From Cyanobacteria bacterium T3Sed10_376R1m (GTDB taxonomy: Bacteria > Cyanobacteriota > Cyanobacteriia > Cyanobacteriales > Cyanobacteriaceae), in assembly GCA_003566215.1 (NCBI GenBank), contig PXEJ01000239.1, positions 1 to 7,932 of the forward strand: DNA of 7,932 nucleotides. The letters run 5' to 3'. Under the pieces are notes generated by a model. It saw only the letters and a program-made list of their open reading frames with translations, was not told the origin of the DNA and did not search any database. Within the stretch, counting starts at the first letter, position 1, and every line of letters starts with the position of its first letter. Shown one piece after another: positions 6,374 to 7,932 of the stretch. A program made the position numbers and the translations under genes.

Positions 6374-7567
6374 TTAAGTTAATTCTCTTAAAGATTTGGA
6401 AAATCGAAAAGATTGAAGTTTTGTTAGAGTACAAAGACTAGCCGATTCTGGGTCTAGTTCGATCGCAACTCTAATCAGTAAAGCCGTTAGTAAAATACTG
6501 CTGGTTACGGAGCTACCACCATAACTTAACATCGGAAAAGGTAAACCCGTGGTGGGTAGTGTACCTGTGGCTACACCAATGTTGAGAAGGGATTGACCTG
6601 TTAACAAAATCATTACTCCCAAGGCAACTAGGCGATTAATTGGATGGGTTGATTTTAAGGCAACAATTAAGGCTATGGTAGCATAAAACATGATAAATAA
6701 AATAAGGGCGATCGCACCTACAAATCCAAACTCCTCGGAAAAAACAGCAAAAATAAAATCCGTATATTGAATAGGAAGATAAAATAATTTTTGTTGAGAC
6801 ATACCAAATCCAAGCCCCCAAATTTTGCCCGAACCAATGGCAAGTAAACTCTGTACCAATTGATACCCCACGCCCTGAGGATCTGCCCAAGGATCTCTAA
6901 ATGACGTAATTCGAGCCATTTGATAACTATTAATATTAATACTAATAAACCCTCCTAACAAACCTAAAATCCCTACTCCCCCCAACTGAACTAGAGGTAA
7001 ACCCGCAGCTAAAGCCATTAACCAAAAAGTAATACCGCATAAAGAAGTAGTACTCAAATTAGGTTGTAACAAAATTGCCACCAAAGAAATAGCAAATATA
7101 AATAACCACATTCCCCTTTCAAACCATGATTTTCTTTGCCAACCGGCAAAAACTATCGCTGATTGCAACACGATTAGAGGTTTTAAAAATTCTGATGGCT
7201 GAATAGTAACAGCCCCAAACCTTAACCATCTTTCCGCACCATTAACATTTTCCCCCAAGCCTAAAATCGTAGCAAAAATTAAAATTAGAACCAAACCATA
7301 ACAAAAGGGAGAATATTTTAATAGAGTTTTGATGGGGATTTGTACAATATATTTACTCGCCAACAATCCAGCCAAAATCCACCCTGATTGTCTCACAAAA
7401 TAATACCATCCATTTCCCACTTCATCCAATGCCACAGGATAAGAAGCAGAAAACAAAATAATTAAACCCAAAAATAACCAAGTAAAGGTTAACCAACGCA
7501 ATAATCGGGCTTCAAATGTCCATTGATTAATATTAGGCTGATAGAAGGGAATAACATGGTGCAACAT
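6374..7567 (-). CDS. ftsW: Peptidoglycan glycosyltransferase FtsW (SEDS family)
   Basis: This SEDS-family lipid II polymerase of the septal divisome works with a class B penicillin-binding protein such as FtsI. From ATG 7567 it has 397 residues and about ten membrane helices. Motifs are NGAERWLRFGAVTIQPSEF (109-127), RITSFRDPWADPQGVGYQ (219-236), GLGFGMSQQKLFYLP (251-265), YTDFIFAVFSEEFG (268-281) and PTTGLPFPMLSYGGSS (338-353). Asp270 corresponds to the catalytic E. coli FtsW Asp297; the preceding His-Thr of HTDFIF is Tyr-Thr here. The KLFYLP and SEEFG context favours FtsW over RodA. An upstream in-frame TTG at 7585 would add six residues. I prefer the ATG because MLHHVIPFYQ matches my memory of cyanobacterial FtsW N-termini. 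No Shine-Dalgarno is evident for either. The TPR/zipper gene and tsaB follow on the same strand. Confidence 0.93.
   Translation of the reverse strand: MLHHVIPFYQPNINQWTFEARLLRWLTFTWLFLGLIILFSASYPVALDEVGNGWYYFVRQSGWILAGLLASKYIVQIPIKTLLKYSPFCYGLVLILIFATILGLGENVNGAERWLRFGAVTIQPSEFLKPLIVLQSAIVFAGWQRKSWFERGMWLFIFAISLVAILLQPNLSTTSLCGITFWLMALAAGLPLVQLGGVGILGLLGGFISININSYQMARITSFRDPWADPQGVGYQLVQSLLAIGSGKIWGLGFGMSQQKLFYLPIQYTDFIFAVFSEEFGFVGAIALILFIMFYATIALIVALKSTHPINRLVALGVMILLTGQSLLNIGVATGTLPTTGLPFPMLSYGGSSVTSSILLTALLIRVAIELDPESASLCTLTKLQSFRFSKSLRELT
6708..6715. repeat. HIP1 octamer in ftsW
   Basis: Perfect GCGATCGC, read on the minus strand as GCG ATC GC (Ala-Ile-Ala) in the VGAIALIL membrane segment. 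A one-mismatch copy (TCGATCGC) lies near 6459-6466. Confidence 0.9.
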
Positions 7568-7585
7568 AGTTAGAAATCTGGTCAA

Positions 7586-7804
7586 TTTATCCAGTCCATT
7601 TTAATCTATTTTTGCTGTTACCTTGACAATTAAAAAATACAAGGTTGCTGAATTTCGCTATGATTTTTGGTGTAGGTGGAGAATAGTAATCATATTTTGA
7701 ATATCAAATACTTATCATAATTCGATAGTATTTCATCTTATAAAATGATAAAAGAGTCTTCTTTTGATTACTCAGAGAAAAATATTTAAATAATAAAATA
7801 TGTC
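7586..7804 (-). promoter_or_regulatory. AT-rich leader/promoter region upstream of ftsW
   Basis: No gene of credible length is seen in these 219 bases. The best minus-strand promoter match is TTGATA (complement of 7702-7707) with TATTCT (complement of 7680-7685) and a 16-base gap, about 115 bases before the ftsW ATG. Between them and ftsW lies an inverted repeat, ACCTTG (7620-7625) and CAAGGT (7640-7645). A weak hairpin, AAAAGA (7750-7755) and TCTTTT (7760-7765), may help end the upstream gene. A five-codon open frame, MDWIN, runs leftward from 7599 to 7582 and overlaps the alternative TTG start of ftsW. Confidence 0.35.
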
Positions 7805-7932
7805 CTAATTACTTTGATAAATAGTTTGTCGTTGCAATTTTGGTGCAATATCTATCAAAGAAGTATCTGGCTTAATTTTCTCTCTTTCTAACTGTACCTG
7901 TAAGCCCAACATGGGGTCTTCTCCCTCTGCCA
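7805..7932 (-). CDS. C-terminal fragment of unidentified protein (cut by window edge)
   Basis: A minus-strand frame is open from the window edge to a TAG at 7805-7807. It encodes 41 complete residues that start AEGEDPMLGLQVQLEREKIK and end with RQTIYQSN. The composition is protein-like: a charged amphipathic stretch, then a Pro/Asp segment and a polar tail. There is no membrane segment in the visible part. I cannot identify the family from this tail. The gene is oriented like ftsW but lies more than 230 bases upstream of it, so it is probably a separate transcription unit. The frame is short enough that chance cannot be excluded. Confidence 0.5.
   Translation of the reverse strand, partial: AEGEDPMLGLQVQLEREKIKPDTSLIDIAPKLQRQTIYQSN

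Noticed and set aside
6636..6890. Minus-strand open frame of 84 codons
   Set aside because: It is an alternate frame inside ftsW, across the conserved DPWADPQG to TDFIF region. It is Cys/Trp/Tyr-rich and has no independent support.
7568..7585. TTG 7585 as the ftsW start
   Set aside because: It would add only six residues. The ATG at 7567 gives the N-terminus expected for cyanobacterial FtsW, and the TTG has no better ribosome binding site. It remains possible.
7623..7664. Rightward promoter with TTGACA (7623-7628) and TATGAT (7659-7664)
   Set aside because: The 30-base gap is far too long, and the only rightward frame nearby is an eight-codon MIFGVGGE; no gene follows on the plus strand.
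1..7932. Mobile elements, CRISPR arrays, tRNA or rRNA genes, toxin-antitoxin or defence genes
   Set aside because: I read both strands and saw no transposase motifs, terminal inverted repeats, regularly spaced repeats, cloverleaf-like sequence or defence-type domains.

Overview
The window looks like the chromosome of a low-GC cyanobacterium. Five perfect copies of the cyanobacterial HIP1 octamer GCGATCGC are present, the DNA is visibly AT-rich, and the FtsW and TsaB proteins carry sequence variants I associate with cyanobacteria. A Cyanobacterium/Geminocystis-like genus would fit, but that is a guess from composition and style. There is no sign of a mobile element, CRISPR array, tRNA or rRNA.

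Layout. (1) 99-1241, plus strand: nagA, N-acetylglucosamine-6-phosphate deacetylase, standing alone. (2) 1283-3803, minus strand, convergent with nagA: cobD/cbiB (cobamide biosynthesis) followed by a polytopic O-antigen ligase/polymerase-like protein whose start overlaps the end of cobD by 14 bases. (3) 3930-4346, minus strand: one half of a YeeE/YedE-type sulfur transporter. (4) 4347-4508: a divergent promoter region, with a small hairpin in the leader of the rightward gene. (5) 4512-4784, plus strand: a small, apparently cyanobacterium-specific protein of unknown function. (6) 4814-7567, minus strand: ftsW, then a membrane-anchored TPR/leucine-zipper protein, then tsaB (tRNA t6A modification). 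The gaps are 77 and 22 bases, so this may be one transcription unit. (7) 7586-7804: an AT-rich leader upstream of ftsW with no gene. (8) 7805-7932: the C-terminal end of another minus-strand protein that runs off the window.

Most genes are housekeeping: amino-sugar metabolism, cobamide synthesis, tRNA modification and septal peptidoglycan polymerisation. I do not see a clear new multi-gene system. The best lead is the 277-residue protein between ftsW and tsaB. It has cytoplasmic TPRs, one membrane segment, and a predicted periplasmic leucine zipper with three successive Asn residues at core 'a' positions. That topology recalls FtsB/FtsL/DivIC-type divisome proteins, and the gene lies directly downstream of ftsW. 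The overlap of cobD with a polysaccharide polymerase-like gene is the second point worth following.
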